In this document: in pieces, positions 1-9,221 of the stretch
How the letters are laid out: every line of letters starts with the position of its first letter
How positions within the stretch are numbered: the stretch's first letter is position 1
Source of the DNA: Vibrio sp. RE88
Lineage (GTDB): Bacteria > Pseudomonadota > Gammaproteobacteria > Enterobacterales > Vibrionaceae
Assembly: GCF_013113835.1 (NCBI RefSeq)
Contig: NZ_VTYQ01000003.1
Location: 835,845-899,844, forward strand
DNA length: 64,000 nucleotides
Reading direction: 5' to 3'
Notes under the pieces: generated by a model
What the model was told of the DNA's origin: nothing
Database searches by the model: none
Seen by the model: only the letters and a program-made list of their open reading frames with translations
Made by a program: the position numbers and the translations under genes

Positions 1-1631
1 CCGTGAATCATTTGGTCAGCTTGGTTACGTGCAGTAGCTAGCTCTTCGAACTTCTTGTCCGCTTCTTTGTTAGCTTCTGCTTCTTGTACCATTTTCTCGA
101 TATCTTCGTCGCTTAGACCGCCAGAAGCTTGGATAGTGATCTTCTGCTCTTTACCAGTCGACTTATCTTTCGCAGATACGTGTAGGATACCATCCGCATC
201 TAAGTCGAAAGTTACTTCGATTTGAGGCATACCACGTGGTGCTGGCTGAATACCTTCTAGGTTGAATTGACCTAGAGACTTGTTGTACATCGCCTGCTTA
301 CGCTCACCTTGAAGAACGTGAATCGTTACCGCATTCTGGTTGTCTTCTGCTGTAGAGAAAACTTGGTTCGCTTTCGTTGGGATAGTGGTGTTCTTCTCAA
401 CTAGCTTAGTCATTACGCCGCCCATAGTCTCGATACCTAGAGACAGAGGAGTAACGTCTAGTAGAAGTACGTCTTTCACATCACCAGCAAGTACACCACC
501 TTGAACTGCAGCACCCATTGCTACTGCTTCGTCAGGGTTCACGTCTTTACGAGCTTCTTTACCGAAGAACTCAGCCACTTTCTCTTGAACCATAGGCATA
601 CGAGTCTGACCACCTACTAGGATAACGTCAGTGATGTCGCCTACAGATAGGTCTGCGTCAGCTAGAGCAACTTTTAGAGGCTCAAGAGAACGTTGTACTA
701 GGTCTTCAACTAGAGATTCTAGCTTCGCACGAGTCACTTTAACGTTCATGTGCTTAGGACCAGTCGCATCTGCAGTCACGTAAGGTAGGTTTACGTCTGT
801 TTGAGAAGTAGAAGAAAGCTCAATTTTCGCTTTTTCTGCTGCTTCTTTAACACGCTGCATTGCTAGAGGATCGTTCTTAAGATCGATACCTTGCTCTTTC
901 TTGAACTCTTCAACTAGGTAGTTGATCATGCGGTTATCGAAGTCTTCACCACCTAAGTGAGTGTCACCGTTAGTTGCTAGTACTTCGAACGTTTTTTCGC
1001 CTTCAACTTCATCAATCTCGATGATAGAGATATCGAATGTACCACCACCAAGGTCGTATACAGCGATAGTGCGGTCACCACCTTGCTTGTCTAGACCGTA
1101 TGCTAGAGCAGCAGCTGTTGGTTCGTTGATGATACGTTTAACTTCTAGACCTGCGATACGGCCAGCATCTTTAGTTGCTTGACGCTGAGCATCGTTAAAG
1201 TAAGCAGGTACTGTGATAACTGCACCAGTTACTTCCTCACCAAGGAAATCTTCTGCAGTTTTCTTCATTTTCTTTAGGATTTCAGCAGAAACCTGAGGAG
1301 CCGCCATTTTCTGGCCTTGTGCTTCAACCCAAGCATCACCGTTGTCTGCCTTAACAATTTTGTAAGGCATGATTTCGATGTCACGCTGTACTTCTTCGTC
1401 CTCGAAACGACGACCAATAAGACGCTTAATTGCAAATAGCGTGTTTGTTGGGTTAGTAACTGCTTGACGTTTTGCAGGTTGACCTACTAGCGTTTCACCG
1501 TCTGTGTAACCAATTACCGATGCAGTGGTGCGCTCACCCTCTGCGTTTTCAATTACACGTGGTTTGTCACCGTCTAGAACAGCAACACAAGAGTTAGTAG
1601 TACCTAAGTCAATACCAATGATTTTACCCAT
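1..1631 (-). CDS. dnaK: Molecular chaperone DnaK (Hsp70), C-terminus beyond window
   Basis: DnaK is the ATP-dependent Hsp70 that binds unfolded segments in the cytoplasm and works with DnaJ and GrpE. The start is the ATG at 1629-1631, and the reading frame stays open to the left edge, giving about 543 residues of the usual ~638. The missing part is the end of the helical lid and the acidic tail. Visible motifs are the phosphate-binding [11 protein letters not shown] near residue 6, [14 protein letters not shown], the second phosphate loop DLGGGTFD, the LVGGQTRMP segment, and the linker [12 protein letters not shown] before the substrate domain. An upstream sigma32-type promoter supports heat-shock control. 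dnaJ is expected beyond the left edge but cannot be seen. Confidence 0.97.
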   Translation of the reverse strand, partial: MGKIIGIDLGTTNSCVAVLDGDKPRVIENAEGERTTASVIGYTDGETLVGQPAKRQAVTNPTNTLFAIKRLIGRRFEDEEVQRDIEIMPYKIVKADNGDAWVEAQGQKMAAPQVSAEILKKMKKTAEDFLGEEVTGAVITVPAYFNDAQRQATKDAGRIAGLEVKRIINEPTAAALAYGLDKQGGDRTIAVYDLGGGTFDISIIEIDEVEGEKTFEVLATNGDTHLGGEDFDNRMINYLVEEFKKEQGIDLKNDPLAMQRVKEAAEKAKIELSSTSQTDVNLPYVTADATGPKHMNVKVTRAKLESLVEDLVQRSLEPLKVALADADLSVGDITDVILVGGQTRMPMVQEKVAEFFGKEARKDVNPDEAVAMGAAVQGGVLAGDVKDVLLLDVTPLSLGIETMGGVMTKLVEKNTTIPTKANQVFSTAEDNQNAVTIHVLQGERKQAMYNKSLGQFNLEGIQPAPRGMPQIEVTFDLDADGILHVSAKDKSTGKEQKITIQASGGLSDEDIEKMVQEAEANKEADKKFEELATARNQADQMIH

Positions 1632-1677
1632 CAGGCTATCTCCGAATAAATTCTATTTTCGTTTTGCTATATCCCCT

Positions 1678-1705
1678 ATGTGGGGATGGAGAATAGGGTT
1701 TCAAC
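1678..1705 (-). promoter_or_regulatory. Heat-shock (sigma32-type) promoter of dnaK
   Basis: Read on the minus strand, the -35 element is GTTGAAA (1699-1705), followed by a 13-nt spacer and the -10 element CCCCACAT (1678-1685). The known RpoH consensus is CTTGAAA, N13-17, CCCCATNT. The site lies about 47 bases before the dnaK ATG. A short hairpin, ATCCCC/GGGGAT (1671-1687), overlaps the -10 region. Confidence 0.72.
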
Positions 1706-1940
1706 CCTTACTCACAAACTAAAATAATTTTGTTTGCTTCACTTATGCCCAATAGATAAGGGCTGTAAATGGCTTTTCAAGGGAAGAAGTGAAAAAAAGT
1801 GAAAAAAGATTTGAGGATAAGCGAATAGACCGGATTTCAAAGTCATGCATTCACTAAATGGGACCCCGAAACTTACATCTTCATTCCCTAGAATGATAAT
1901 GCTCGAAACCCGATTCATGTCACTACGGCATGCTAGGAAC

Positions 1941-1967
1941 AAAAAGCGAGGCACTTGGCCTCGCTTT
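1941..1967 (-). terminator. Rho-independent terminator of the DAACS transporter gene
   Basis: The perfect stem GCGAGGC/GCCTCGC (1946-1952 with 1958-1964, five-base loop) is followed on the minus strand by a run of five T. It lies about 22 bases past the transporter stop codon. Confidence 0.85.
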
Positions 1968-1988
1968 CAAATTCCGACACTTTAAAGA

Positions 1989-3269
1989 TTAAGCATTCGC
2001 TTGTGCAGGTTGTGCTTCAACTTCAGCTTCGTCTTTACCGATTTCACCCTCTGTTTTAGCAACAATAGTGTTTACAGCTGTGTCGCCCACTACGTTAGAA
2101 GATGTACAGAACATATCGTTGATACGGTCAACTGCGGCGATGATTGCAAGACCTTCAGGTGGTAAACCTAGTTGGTGAAGAAGAACACCAACCATAACTA
2201 CACCACCACCAGGAACACCACCAGCACCAATAGATAGAAGCAGGATAGTTAGACCTAGAGTGAAGACGTCAGCAGTGTTGATTGGCTGACCAAATGCGTT
2301 CGCAACAAAGATAGTTGCCAGTGCGATGTAGATCGATACACCAGACATGTTCATTGTTGCACCAAGTGGTACACCGAAACCTGCCACTGATTTAGAAACT
2401 TGAAGTTTCTCAGTCAGAGTGCGCATAGTTACTGGAATAGTCGCGTTAGAGCTAGCTGTAGATAGAGAGAACAGGATCTGTTCACGAGTTGCACGCAGGA
2501 ACGTCTTTGGTGAAGTACCTGTCGCGATACCTACTGCCATTGGGTAGAAGATGAAGATCCAGAACACTAGCATTGCGACAACAAGTGCTACGTAGCCGGC
2601 TACAGACATTAGCGTGTTCGCGTCTAGCGTTGCACCTAATTGAATCATTAGAGCGAATACACCGTATGGCGCTAGGCTCATAACTAGACCAACTAGCTTC
2701 ATCATGATTTCGTTAGCCATCTTGAACGTACGGATCGCAGGGCCACCGCGTGAGTCAAGTGCTTGAATAGCAAGACCAGTTAGGATTGCCATGAAGATGA
2801 TTTGCAGCATGTCGCCGTTAGCAAATGCCTGAACAGGGTTGCTCGGTACGATGTTAACGACCAGTGAGAAAATGTCAGGTGTTTCAGTCGTCGTCAGCTT
2901 AACCGTTTCTGAAATTGTACCCGCTAGATTCGCGTCTGCACCCGGTTGGAAAATAAGACCAACAGTCAGTGCCGCAGTAATCGCGATGATGGTGTTAAAG
3001 ATGTATAGGGCAAAAGTTTTACCACCAAGACGACCAAACGCAGTGATGTCTTTTAGGTCCACAATACCGCACACGATAGAAACGTATACTAGTGGAACAA
3101 CAAGAAGTTTGATCAGGGATACGAACATACCACCAGCACCTTCTGCGGCACCCAGTAGGTAAGTGTCAAAGATAGCAATTCCGCTAAACAGGTACTGAAT
3201 CGCAGTACCAATCAGTAGGCCAGCGAACAAGCCTACAAATATCTTGCTTGAAAGCGATTTATCCATCAT
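1989..3269 (-). CDS. Dicarboxylate/amino acid:cation symporter (DAACS family)
   Basis: This 426-residue inner-membrane protein belongs to the glutamate-transporter-like DAACS family. It shows the serine-rich re-entrant loop SLSTASSN (about 268-275), the HP2 motif VPGGG (352-356) and the TM8 signature DRINDMFCTSSNVVGD (381-396). Two binding-site positions differ from GltPh. The arginine that binds the acidic side chain (R397) is Cys388 here, as in the neutral amino acid carriers ASCT1/2, and the sodium-site NMDGT motif is NMSGV (307-311), lacking the Asp. This suggests a neutral amino acid or other non-acidic substrate and altered ion coupling; that is inference. An acidic tail follows residue 405. 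The gene is monocistronic, between grpE and dnaK, with its own terminator. Confidence 0.88.
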   Translation of the reverse strand: MMDKSLSSKIFVGLFAGLLIGTAIQYLFSGIAIFDTYLLGAAEGAGGMFVSLIKLLVVPLVYVSIVCGIVDLKDITAFGRLGGKTFALYIFNTIIAITAALTVGLIFQPGADANLAGTISETVKLTTTETPDIFSLVVNIVPSNPVQAFANGDMLQIIFMAILTGLAIQALDSRGGPAIRTFKMANEIMMKLVGLVMSLAPYGVFALMIQLGATLDANTLMSVAGYVALVVAMLVFWIFIFYPMAVGIATGTSPKTFLRATREQILFSLSTASSNATIPVTMRTLTEKLQVSKSVAGFGVPLGATMNMSGVSIYIALATIFVANAFGQPINTADVFTLGLTILLLSIGAGGVPGGGVVMVGVLLHQLGLPPEGLAIIAAVDRINDMFCTSSNVVGDTAVNTIVAKTEGEIGKDEAEVEAQPAQANA

Positions 3270-3497
3270 TCATCTCCAGAATGTTGTGTTTGTATTTTAT
3301 GATTTTATAGTTTATTCCGCCGAGTTTTACGGCAGAGTTCGCACATAATACACACAAAAGTTACAAAATAAAGTATTTGTTTACGATAATGTTACATATT
3401 TCTAATCGGAAATTAATTTTCGTATAAACTTTAACCCAAGAATAATTCACTAGATCAATGTGTTAATTTGGCCATTCTGAGAGCTCTGACGAGATCA

Positions 3498-3530
3498 AAA
3501 AAAGAGAGGCTAAAGCCTCTCTTTTTTAAG
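3498..3530 (-). terminator. Terminator of grpE
   Basis: Stem GAGAGGC/GCCTCTC (3504-3510 with 3515-3521) with loop TAAA. A-runs on the left and T-runs on the right make it potentially bidirectional. It follows the grpE stop codon by about 25 bases. Confidence 0.85.
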
Positions 3531-3553
3531 TTTAATCAGTTTGGATTAAGCAG

Positions 3554-4159
3554 TTATTTTGCTACCATCACCATGGCAGGACGAATAACACGACCATTCA
3601 GCTCGTAGCCTTTCTGCATAACAAACATCACAGTGTTTGACTCATGATCTGGGCTTTCTTGAATAGACATCGCCTGATGCATTTCAGGGTTGAACGCTTC
3701 ACCTTCTGGGTTAATTTCCTTCAGGCCAAATTTCGCAACAGCATCAACAAACGTTTTATGCGTCAGCTCTACACCTTCAACAATTGGCTTCACCGCTTCG
3801 TTGTCTGTATCCGCAGCCTGGATCGCTCGCTCTAGGTTGTCGATAACAGGTAGTAGCTCTTCCGCAAACTTGTTCAATGCGTATTTACGAGCTTTGTCAA
3901 TTTCCGTCTCGGTACGACGGCGCATGTTTTCAACTTCCGCCTTAGCACGCAGAACAGAATCTTGCTGCTCTTTGACTTTAGCTTCACTTGAAAGAAGTGC
4001 TGCTTCAAGCTGAGCAATCTTAGACTCTTGTTCGTCTTGTTCAGTTGCTTCGTTCCATTCGATATCAGCGTCAGTACCTACAACTTCTGCTTCAACTTCT
4101 TGCGCAGTGTCTTGCTGCTGTAGCTCTTCTTCTTTGATCTTGTTTTCTTCGTTGCTCAT
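3554..4159 (-). CDS. grpE: Nucleotide exchange factor GrpE
   Basis: GrpE releases ADP from DnaK and is the co-chaperone for the neighbouring dnaK. The 201-residue protein has an acidic, low-complexity N-terminus (MSNEENK...), a long coiled coil with [18 protein letters not shown] near residue 85, and the C-terminal beta domain ending [14 protein letters not shown], the standard GrpE finish. I start it at the ATG at 4157-4159 because GGAGATATC precedes it; an in-frame extension of eight codons upstream has no such site. It is transcribed away from nadK, with a heat-shock promoter candidate at 4255-4282. Confidence 0.96.
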   Translation of the reverse strand: MSNEENKIKEEELQQQDTAQEVEAEVVGTDADIEWNEATEQDEQESKIAQLEAALLSSEAKVKEQQDSVLRAKAEVENMRRRTETEIDKARKYALNKFAEELLPVIDNLERAIQAADTDNEAVKPIVEGVELTHKTFVDAVAKFGLKEINPEGEAFNPEMHQAMSIQESPDHESNTVMFVMQKGYELNGRVIRPAMVMVAK

Positions 4160-4254
4160 GATATCTCCAGAATTCAATTCCATCTGTATCTAAACCGTCA
4201 CGTTTATCGCGTTTAGATACATAAAAATTCGCATAAATAGCTAACTTGCCATTA

Positions 4255-4282
4255 TTATGGGGATGAAGATTGTCGAATCAAG
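4255..4282 (-). promoter_or_regulatory. Heat-shock (sigma32-type) promoter of grpE
   Basis: On the minus strand CTTGATT (4276-4282), a 13-nt spacer, then CCCCATAA (4255-4262) match the RpoH consensus well. The element sits about 100 bases before grpE and just upstream of the divergent nadK start at 4304, so the two transcription units share this 144-base control region. Confidence 0.7.
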
Positions 4283-4303
4283 CCTATTTAGTGCGGAAAA
4301 CCT

Positions 4304-5188
4304 ATGAAAAAGCCTTTTGAAGTGATCGCCATCATTGGTAAACCCCGAGATCAGCAAGCCATTCAGACTCATAGAGAGCTTTATATCTGGCTTCAATCGG
4401 AAGGGTATCAGGTTTTTATTGACGACAGACTGGCTGAAATTCTAGACGACGTACCAAGTGAACATTTTGCGAGCCTGATTCAGTTAGGCAAAGCCGCCGA
4501 TCTCGCCATTGTCGTTGGCGGGGATGGCAATATGCTTGGTGCCGCAAGAGTCCTGTCTCGATTTAATATTTCGGTTATCGGTGTCAACCGAGGCAATCTT
4601 GGCTTTCTCACCGATCTCAATCCAGAAGATTTTCAGTCGGCGCTGAAGAAAGTCCTCGCAGGTGAGTTCATCGAAGAAGAGCGCTTTTTACTGGAAGCGG
4701 AAGTCCATCGCCACGGTCAGATAAAAAGCCACAACGCTGCATTGAATGAAGCGGTGCTACACCCAGGCCAAGTTGCCCATATGATCGAGTTTGAGGTGTA
4801 TATAGATGAAAGTTTTGCCTTTTCACTACGAGCGGATGGGCTGATCGTTTCAACTCCAACAGGCTCAACAGCCTATTCATTGTCCGGTGGCGGCCCGATT
4901 CTGTCACCGAGCCTTAATGCAATTTCGCTCGTTCCTATGTTCCCCCATACATTATCGAGCCGCCCGTTGGTTGTTGATAGTAAGCGTCGTATCAAATTGG
5001 TTGTTTCACCGGATAACCGTGGCACCCAAGAAGTGGGTTGTGATGGACAAGTTTCTTTACCTGTCTCACCGGGTGACGAAATCCACATCTACCAGAGCCC
5101 TAATGTTCTTAAGCTCATTCATCCTAAAGACTACAGCTACTATCATGTATTGCGGAACAAACTAGGCTGGTCGAGCAAATTGTTCTAA
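4304..5188 (+). CDS. nadK: NAD kinase
   Basis: NadK phosphorylates NAD to NADP in the cytoplasm, using ATP or other phosphate donors. The 294-residue length is standard for the enterobacterial/Vibrio form. The diagnostic motif [13 protein letters not shown] begins near residue 70 with GGDGN at 72-76. The second conserved region, [21 protein letters not shown] near residue 180, supplies the NAD-binding loop and is followed by the C-terminal [12 protein letters not shown] segment. The ATG at 4304 is the only start giving the family N-terminus. It is divergent from grpE and is followed by a strong terminator, so it is probably a single-gene unit. Confidence 0.96.
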   Translation: MKKPFEVIAIIGKPRDQQAIQTHRELYIWLQSEGYQVFIDDRLAEILDDVPSEHFASLIQLGKAADLAIVVGGDGNMLGAARVLSRFNISVIGVNRGNLGFLTDLNPEDFQSALKKVLAGEFIEEERFLLEAEVHRHGQIKSHNAALNEAVLHPGQVAHMIEFEVYIDESFAFSLRADGLIVSTPTGSTAYSLSGGGPILSPSLNAISLVPMFPHTLSSRPLVVDSKRRIKLVVSPDNRGTQEVGCDGQVSLPVSPGDEIHIYQSPNVLKLIHPKDYSYYHVLRNKLGWSSKLF

Positions 5189-5202
5189 TTGAGAAAAGTT
5201 TT

Positions 5203-5236
5203 AAGGGTTGACGAAAAGCGTCAGCCCTTTTTGTTT
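5203..5236 (+). terminator. Terminator of nadK
   Basis: The 11-bp stem AAGGGTTGACG/CGTCAGCCCTT (5203-5213 with 5219-5229, one G-T pair) is followed by a T-run. The same sequence with small changes terminates bamE at 7674-7710. Confidence 0.85.
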
Positions 5237-5329
5237 AAAGCCTTCGTAACGCAACGGCTCCCACTCAACAATCACACCAGCAAAGCACACTCCTGATCCC
5301 GCTCACAAAAATTTTCATCACCACCTTTA

Positions 5330-5367
5330 CTGTATAAAGAAACAGTATATACTGTTTTCTTATACAG
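5330..5367 (+). promoter_or_regulatory. Two LexA (SOS) boxes upstream of recN
   Basis: Two 16-bp sites of the form CTGT-N8-ACAG occur at 5330-5345 and 5352-5367, with 6 bases between them. They match the gamma-proteobacterial LexA consensus and lie 29-66 bases before the recN start. Their arrangement also creates the palindrome ACAGTATATACTGT in the middle. Paired boxes at recN are known from E. coli. Confidence 0.88.
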
Positions 5368-5395
5368 TATTGTTCATTTAAACAGGTACAACAAA

Positions 5396-7060
5396 ATGCT
5401 GGCTCATCTAAGTGTTAATAATTTCGCTATTGTTAAATCTCTACAGCTGGAGCTATCTCACGGCATGACCACCATCACCGGAGAAACTGGTGCGGGTAAA
5501 TCTATTGCAATTGACGCTTTAGGTCTTTGCTTAGGTGGTCGGGCGGAAGCCGGCATGGTACGTCAGGGGGAAGAGAAAACCGAAGTCAGTGCGGCCTTTT
5601 CCCTTGAGAACAACATTCACGCAACGCGTTGGCTAGAAGATAACGATCTGCTGGAAGGTAGTGACTGTATCTTGCGTCGCATCATCAATAAAGAAGGCCG
5701 TTCAAGAGCCTTTATTAATGGCAGCCCGGTACCACTTTCTCAACTAAAAACTCTTGGGCAATTACTGATCAATATCCATGGTCAGCATGCGCACCATCAA
5801 CTAATGAAAAGTGACTACCAGATGGCCATGCTGGACCAATATGCAGGCCATACAAACCTTTTAAAAGGTACTCGTAACGCCTACCAAAATTGGCGCCAGA
5901 CCGATAACAACCTTAAGCAGTTAAAAGAAAATAGTGCAGCTAACCTTGCACAAAAACAACTGCTTGAATACCAAATCAAAGAGCTTAACGAGCTCTCTCT
6001 TGGCGAGGATGAATATGAAGAACTCGAACAGGAACACAAAAGATTGTCTAACAGCGGAGAACTCGCCGCCACCTGCCAACAAGCCATCGAGCTTATTTAC
6101 GAAGGTGAAGAAGTTAATGCGCTTGGTATTCTCCAATCAGCCAGTAGCTCCCTGATCCAGCTTGCTGAATTGGATGAAGCGCTTGCAGAACTGCCAAACA
6201 TGCTCTCAGAAGCCATCATCCAAATCGAAGAAGCCAATAGTGAATTGCGTGGCTATCTCGACAACATAGATGTTGATCCTGCTCGTATGGCGTTTGTTGA
6301 AGATCGATTCTCAAAAGTCATGTCGATGGCGCGTAAACATCATGTACTTCCAGATGAGCTATATCAGCATCACCAAGATTTGTTGTCACAAATCGAGGCT
6401 TTAGATTGCTCCGATGAAAAGCTGGAAGAATTAGAGCGAGCAGTTGAAGCCAAGTATCAGACTTTCCTGACCTCAGCGGAAAAGCTTCACAAATCTCGCT
6501 GTCGCTACGCTAAAGAGCTCAACAAGCTTATCACTGCTAGCATGCACGAGCTCAGCATGGAAAAAGCACAATTCTGTATTGAAGTGGATAAGCAGTGTAC
6601 TCACCCTTCTCCACTCGGAATGGATAATGTCTGTTTTGTGGTCTCAACCAACCCAGGTCAGCCTATGCAGCCTATCGCAAAAGTAGCGTCTGGTGGTGAG
6701 CTGTCACGAATCTCTCTAGCGATTCAAGTCATTACAGCACAGAAAGTCGATACCCCAAGTTTGATCTTCGATGAAGTCGACGTGGGCATCAGTGGGCCAA
6801 CTGCCGCTGTCGTCGGGAAAATGCTGCGTAAGCTTGGTGAATCAACTCAAGTTCTGTGTGTCACTCACCTGCCTCAGGTTGCGGGATGCGGCCATCAACA
6901 GCTCTTTGTGGCTAAACAAACTAAAGCCGGAAAAACAGAAACTCAGATGCATACGCTGGATAACGAGCAGCGCGTATCCGAGTTGGCCCGATTGCTTGGC
7001 GGCAGTGAAATTACAGAGTCAACCTTGGCGAATGCAAAAGAGTTACTGATTGCGGCTTGA
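5396..7060 (+). CDS. recN: DNA repair protein RecN
   Basis: RecN is an SMC-like ATPase that acts early in double-strand break repair and holds broken DNA ends or sister chromatids together. The 554-residue protein has Walker A GETGAGKS at 29-36, an extended coiled-coil middle rich in Glu, Leu and Lys (about 160-380), the ABC signature ASGGELSR near 432, and Walker [13 protein letters not shown] near 455, followed by VTHLPQVAG. Length and order fit the family exactly. Two LexA boxes just upstream show SOS control. It forms its own transcription unit between nadK and bamE. Confidence 0.97.
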   Translation: MLAHLSVNNFAIVKSLQLELSHGMTTITGETGAGKSIAIDALGLCLGGRAEAGMVRQGEEKTEVSAAFSLENNIHATRWLEDNDLLEGSDCILRRIINKEGRSRAFINGSPVPLSQLKTLGQLLINIHGQHAHHQLMKSDYQMAMLDQYAGHTNLLKGTRNAYQNWRQTDNNLKQLKENSAANLAQKQLLEYQIKELNELSLGEDEYEELEQEHKRLSNSGELAATCQQAIELIYEGEEVNALGILQSASSSLIQLAELDEALAELPNMLSEAIIQIEEANSELRGYLDNIDVDPARMAFVEDRFSKVMSMARKHHVLPDELYQHHQDLLSQIEALDCSDEKLEELERAVEAKYQTFLTSAEKLHKSRCRYAKELNKLITASMHELSMEKAQFCIEVDKQCTHPSPLGMDNVCFVVSTNPGQPMQPIAKVASGGELSRISLAIQVITAQKVDTPSLIFDEVDVGISGPTAAVVGKMLRKLGESTQVLCVTHLPQVAGCGHQQLFVAKQTKAGKTETQMHTLDNEQRVSELARLLGGSEITESTLANAKELLIAA

Positions 7061-7179
7061 TAGAGTCTACGGCTGATTCTCAACTTAGCGCCAAAGTTCC
7101 TACTTAGGGGAATTTTGGTACGAGTTTGCAACTAAATTCAAAAATCGTGGTCTGAAACAGTTCAAAACAAGATGAGCTT

Positions 7180-7208
7180 TTTACATTAGCGCTCAGCTTG
7201 TTTATTAT
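7180..7208 (+). promoter_or_regulatory. Probable sigma70 promoter of bamE
   Basis: TTTACA (7180-7185), a 17-base spacer and TATTAT (7203-7208) each match the consensus in five of six positions. The element lies about 42 bases before the bamE ATG. Confidence 0.6.
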
Positions 7209-7249
7209 CAGCCCAATTTGAGAAATATCCGTTACAAGAATTTATCCGT

Positions 7250-7609
7250 ATGCAATTGAAAAAGTGGCTAATCGCTGTACCACTCTCTATGACACTGTTG
7301 ACTGGCTGCTCTTTGGTAGAAAAGCTGGTATATCGAATTGACATCAACCAAGGTAACTATGTTGAACAACAAGCCGTCGATCAACTGAAGTTTGGTATGA
7401 CCAAAGAGCAGGTACGCTTCGTGATGGGCTCACCAATGCTAATTGAAAACGGTTATCCTGATACTTGGTACTACATTTACCACCATACCGAAGGGCACAA
7501 AGATTCGGTGCAGAAGGACTTGATCGTCAATTTCAACGATAAAGGCCAATTGGTCGATGTGACTGGAGACTTCCCACCTAGCTCTGATTTCTTTGAAGGA
7601 ATCAATTAA
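7250..7609 (+). CDS. bamE: Outer membrane assembly lipoprotein BamE
   Basis: BamE (SmpA/OmlA) is the small lipoprotein of the BAM complex that inserts beta-barrel proteins in the outer membrane. The 119-residue precursor has a lipoprotein signal peptide with lipobox LTGC, making Cys20 the lipidated residue. The SmpA/OmlA fold follows: [22 protein letters not shown], then [10 protein letters not shown] and a C-terminal beta strand with [14 protein letters not shown]. Another BAM lipoprotein, bamB, is encoded at 52441. A seven-base tandem repeat begins directly after the stop codon. Confidence 0.95.
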   Translation: MQLKKWLIAVPLSMTLLTGCSLVEKLVYRIDINQGNYVEQQAVDQLKFGMTKEQVRFVMGSPMLIENGYPDTWYYIYHHTEGHKDSVQKDLIVNFNDKGQLVDVTGDFPPSSDFFEGIN

Positions 7610-7610
7610 G

Positions 7611-7669
7611 GAAGCGAGAAGCGAGAAGCGAGAAGCGAGAAGCGAGAAGCGAGAAGCGAGAAGCGAGAA
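7611..7669. repeat. Tandem repeat, 8 copies of a 7-bp unit
   Basis: The unit GAAGCGA is repeated eight times without change from 7611 to 7666 and continues as a partial copy. It starts one base after the bamE stop codon and ends just before the bamE terminator, so it lies in the transcribed 3' untranslated region. Perfect short tandem arrays like this vary in copy number by slippage. Confidence 0.95.
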
Positions 7670-7673
7670 AGTT

Positions 7674-7710
7674 TTAAGGGTTGGCGCATAGCGTCAACCC
7701 TTTTGTTTTA
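7674..7710 (+). terminator. Terminator of bamE
   Basis: Stem AAGGGTTGGCG/CGTCAACCCTT around a short loop, followed by TTTGTTTT. It is nearly identical to the nadK terminator at 5203-5236, including the flanking GTTTT before the stem. Confidence 0.8.
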
Positions 7711-7763
7711 GCATTAAGTAAATCAACCAGAAGAAAGGTGATTATCTTAAAAGCTAATTACGC

Positions 7764-8117
7764 TCAATCTTCCTTCCTAAGTGGATTCTTTTTACCGCCA
7801 GTGACTGGGTCTGCTGCCCCTGATTCTTTGGCTTGCTCAGCGCGTTTACGGCGAATTTCTTTCGGGTCTGCAAGCAGTGGGCGATAAATTTCAATACGGT
7901 CTTTATCACGAATCGTAGCGTTGAGCTTCACGTTGCGGCTGAACACTCCCACTTTGTTCTTGGTCAGATCAATTTCTGGGTATTGCTCTAAAACACCAGA
8001 TTCTTTAATGATCTCCTCAACCGTCATCGACTTATTGACCACTAAGGTATATACCCGTTGCTCTAATGGGAGAGCGTAAACCACTTCAACGTGGATCATA
8101 TCAGACTCAATACTCAT
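7764..8117 (-). CDS. rnfH: RnfH family ubiquitin-like protein
   Basis: This is a small beta-grasp protein of the RnfH/UPF0125 family. Its function is unproven; the name comes from linkage to rnf genes in other bacteria. The 117-residue sequence contains [33 protein letters not shown], then [26 protein letters not shown], which matches E. coli RnfH closely from end to end. I start it at the ATG encoding MSIESD (8117), so it overlaps the end of ratA by 11 bases; a second in-frame ATG lies six codons later. The ratA-rnfH pairing is conserved in gamma-proteobacteria. The basic C-terminal tail is longer than in E. coli. Confidence 0.9.
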   Translation of the reverse strand: MSIESDMIHVEVVYALPLEQRVYTLVVNKSMTVEEIIKESGVLEQYPEIDLTKNKVGVFSRNVKLNATIRDKDRIEIYRPLLADPKEIRRKRAEQAKESGAADPVTGGKKNPLRKED

Positions 8118-8550
8118 AGCACGGATAAACCTGTTTAGCGCGTTGAGTAAACGCATTCACCATATTGCTGGTAAGCTCGTTAAAAATCTTACCAAAAGCC
8201 ATTTCGATCATTTTGCTGGAAAATTCAAACTCTAACTTAAGCTCAACTTTGCAGGCTTTATCGTCTAAGGCAGTAAAAAACCAACCCCCTTTCAATGTCT
8301 TAAAAGGGCCGTCAACCAAATTCATTAAGATCGCTTCACCACTGACGAGCTCATTTGAAGTGGTAAACGTTTTACTGATGCCCGCTTTCGAAACGTCAAC
8401 GGAAGCAACCATGGCAGAACCACTGGATTCAATCACTCGGGAGCCTGAACAACCGGGTAAAAATTCAGGATAACTGGCTACATCATTTACCAGCTTAAAC
8501 ATCTGTTCAGCACTGAACGATACCAGCGCAGAACGGCTGACTTGCTTCAT
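8107..8550 (-). CDS. ratA: RatA family SRPBCC protein (ribosome association toxin / Coq10-like)
   Basis: This is a START-like (SRPBCC) protein of 147 residues. E. coli RatA was described as binding 50S subunits and blocking 70S formation; the wider Coq10 family binds ubiquinone, so its role here is uncertain. Diagnostic segments are [23 protein letters not shown] near the N-terminus and [29 protein letters not shown] at the C-terminus, read as separate blocks. A GAGGAGT ribosome site precedes the ATG at 8550. It overlaps rnfH downstream and is divergent from smpB, the arrangement found in E. coli. Confidence 0.92.
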   Translation of the reverse strand: MKQVSRSALVSFSAEQMFKLVNDVASYPEFLPGCSGSRVIESSGSAMVASVDVSKAGISKTFTTSNELVSGEAILMNLVDGPFKTLKGGWFFTALDDKACKVELKLEFEFSSKMIEMAFGKIFNELTSNMVNAFTQRAKQVYPCYEY

Positions 8551-8668
8551 ATAGACTCCTCATAGCGCACACCTAAACAGCAGGCATGTACCAATTTTAC
8601 TTTTATTTGCACTCAGCGCAAATAAAGGGATTTCCTAACTAAGTTCCTGACCGTATAATGCAGCCATT

Positions 8669-9154
8669 ATGGCAAAGAAAAAATCGAAACAAAAAGCGGG
8701 TAGCAATACCATCGCTGTCAATAAGAAAGCTCGCCACGAATATTTCATTGATGATGAAATCGAAGCTGGCATGGAGCTTCAAGGCTGGGAAGTTAAAGCA
8801 CTTCGTGAAGGCAAAGCAAACATCGCAGAAAGTTACGTATTTATGCGAGATGGTGAAGCCTTTGTGAGTGGTATGACTATTACTCCTCTTAACCAAGCAT
8901 CGACACACGTTGTGGCGAACCCTACACGTGTTCGTAAACTACTGATGAGCCGTCGTGAGCTTGATAACCTTTTTGGTCGAATTAACCGTGAAGGTATGAC
9001 GCTTGCTGCACTCTCGCTCTACTGGTCTCGCTCTTGGGTGAAGATGAAAATCGGTGTAGCAAAAGGTAAGAAGCTGCACGATAAACGTACTGATCTGAAA
9101 GAAAAAGATTGGGCGAGAGAAAAAGCTCGCGTAATGAAGAGTTCGCTGCGCTAA
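8669..9154 (+). CDS. smpB: SsrA-binding protein SmpB
   Basis: SmpB binds tmRNA and carries it to stalled ribosomes for trans-translation. The 161-residue protein begins with a basic tail (MAKKKSKQK), followed by the OB-fold core with [20 protein letters not shown] near 33-52 and [12 protein letters not shown]. It ends in the conserved C-terminal helix region [19 protein letters not shown], which enters the mRNA channel. The tmRNA gene it serves starts 67 bases after its stop codon, the usual pairing. Confidence 0.97.
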   Translation: MAKKKSKQKAGSNTIAVNKKARHEYFIDDEIEAGMELQGWEVKALREGKANIAESYVFMRDGEAFVSGMTITPLNQASTHVVANPTRVRKLLMSRRELDNLFGRINREGMTLAALSLYWSRSWVKMKIGVAKGKKLHDKRTDLKEKDWAREKARVMKSSLR

Positions 9155-9179
9155 TATTGAGCACTTAAACGCACAAGTC

Positions 9180-9207
9180 TAGACAGGTTACGCTTTTCTG
9201 GTACTAT
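9180..9207 (+). promoter_or_regulatory. Probable promoter of ssrA
   Basis: TAGACA (9180-9185), a 16-base spacer and TACTAT (9202-9207) lie just upstream of the mature tmRNA 5' end at 9222. The match is moderate, but no better candidate is present between smpB and ssrA. Confidence 0.5.
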
Positions 9208-9221
9208 GCGAAGAACACTTT

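Larger units (their letters stand above)
1632..1988. other. Intergenic region dnaK to transporter gene
   Basis: This 357-base gap holds the dnaK heat-shock promoter and 5' leader on its left and the transporter terminator on its right. A 71-codon frame at 1739-1954 on the minus strand has no homology I recognise and its first part covers the terminator hairpin, so I do not call it a gene. Confidence 0.6.

Noticed and set aside
1739..1954. 71-codon frame upstream of dnaK
   Set aside because: It overlaps the transporter terminator, has no recognisable protein features and lies in a promoter region.
8107..8550. RatA-RnfH as a toxin-antitoxin module
   Set aside because: The pair is a conserved core locus in gamma-proteobacteria and RnfH has no proven antitoxin activity, so no such claim is made.
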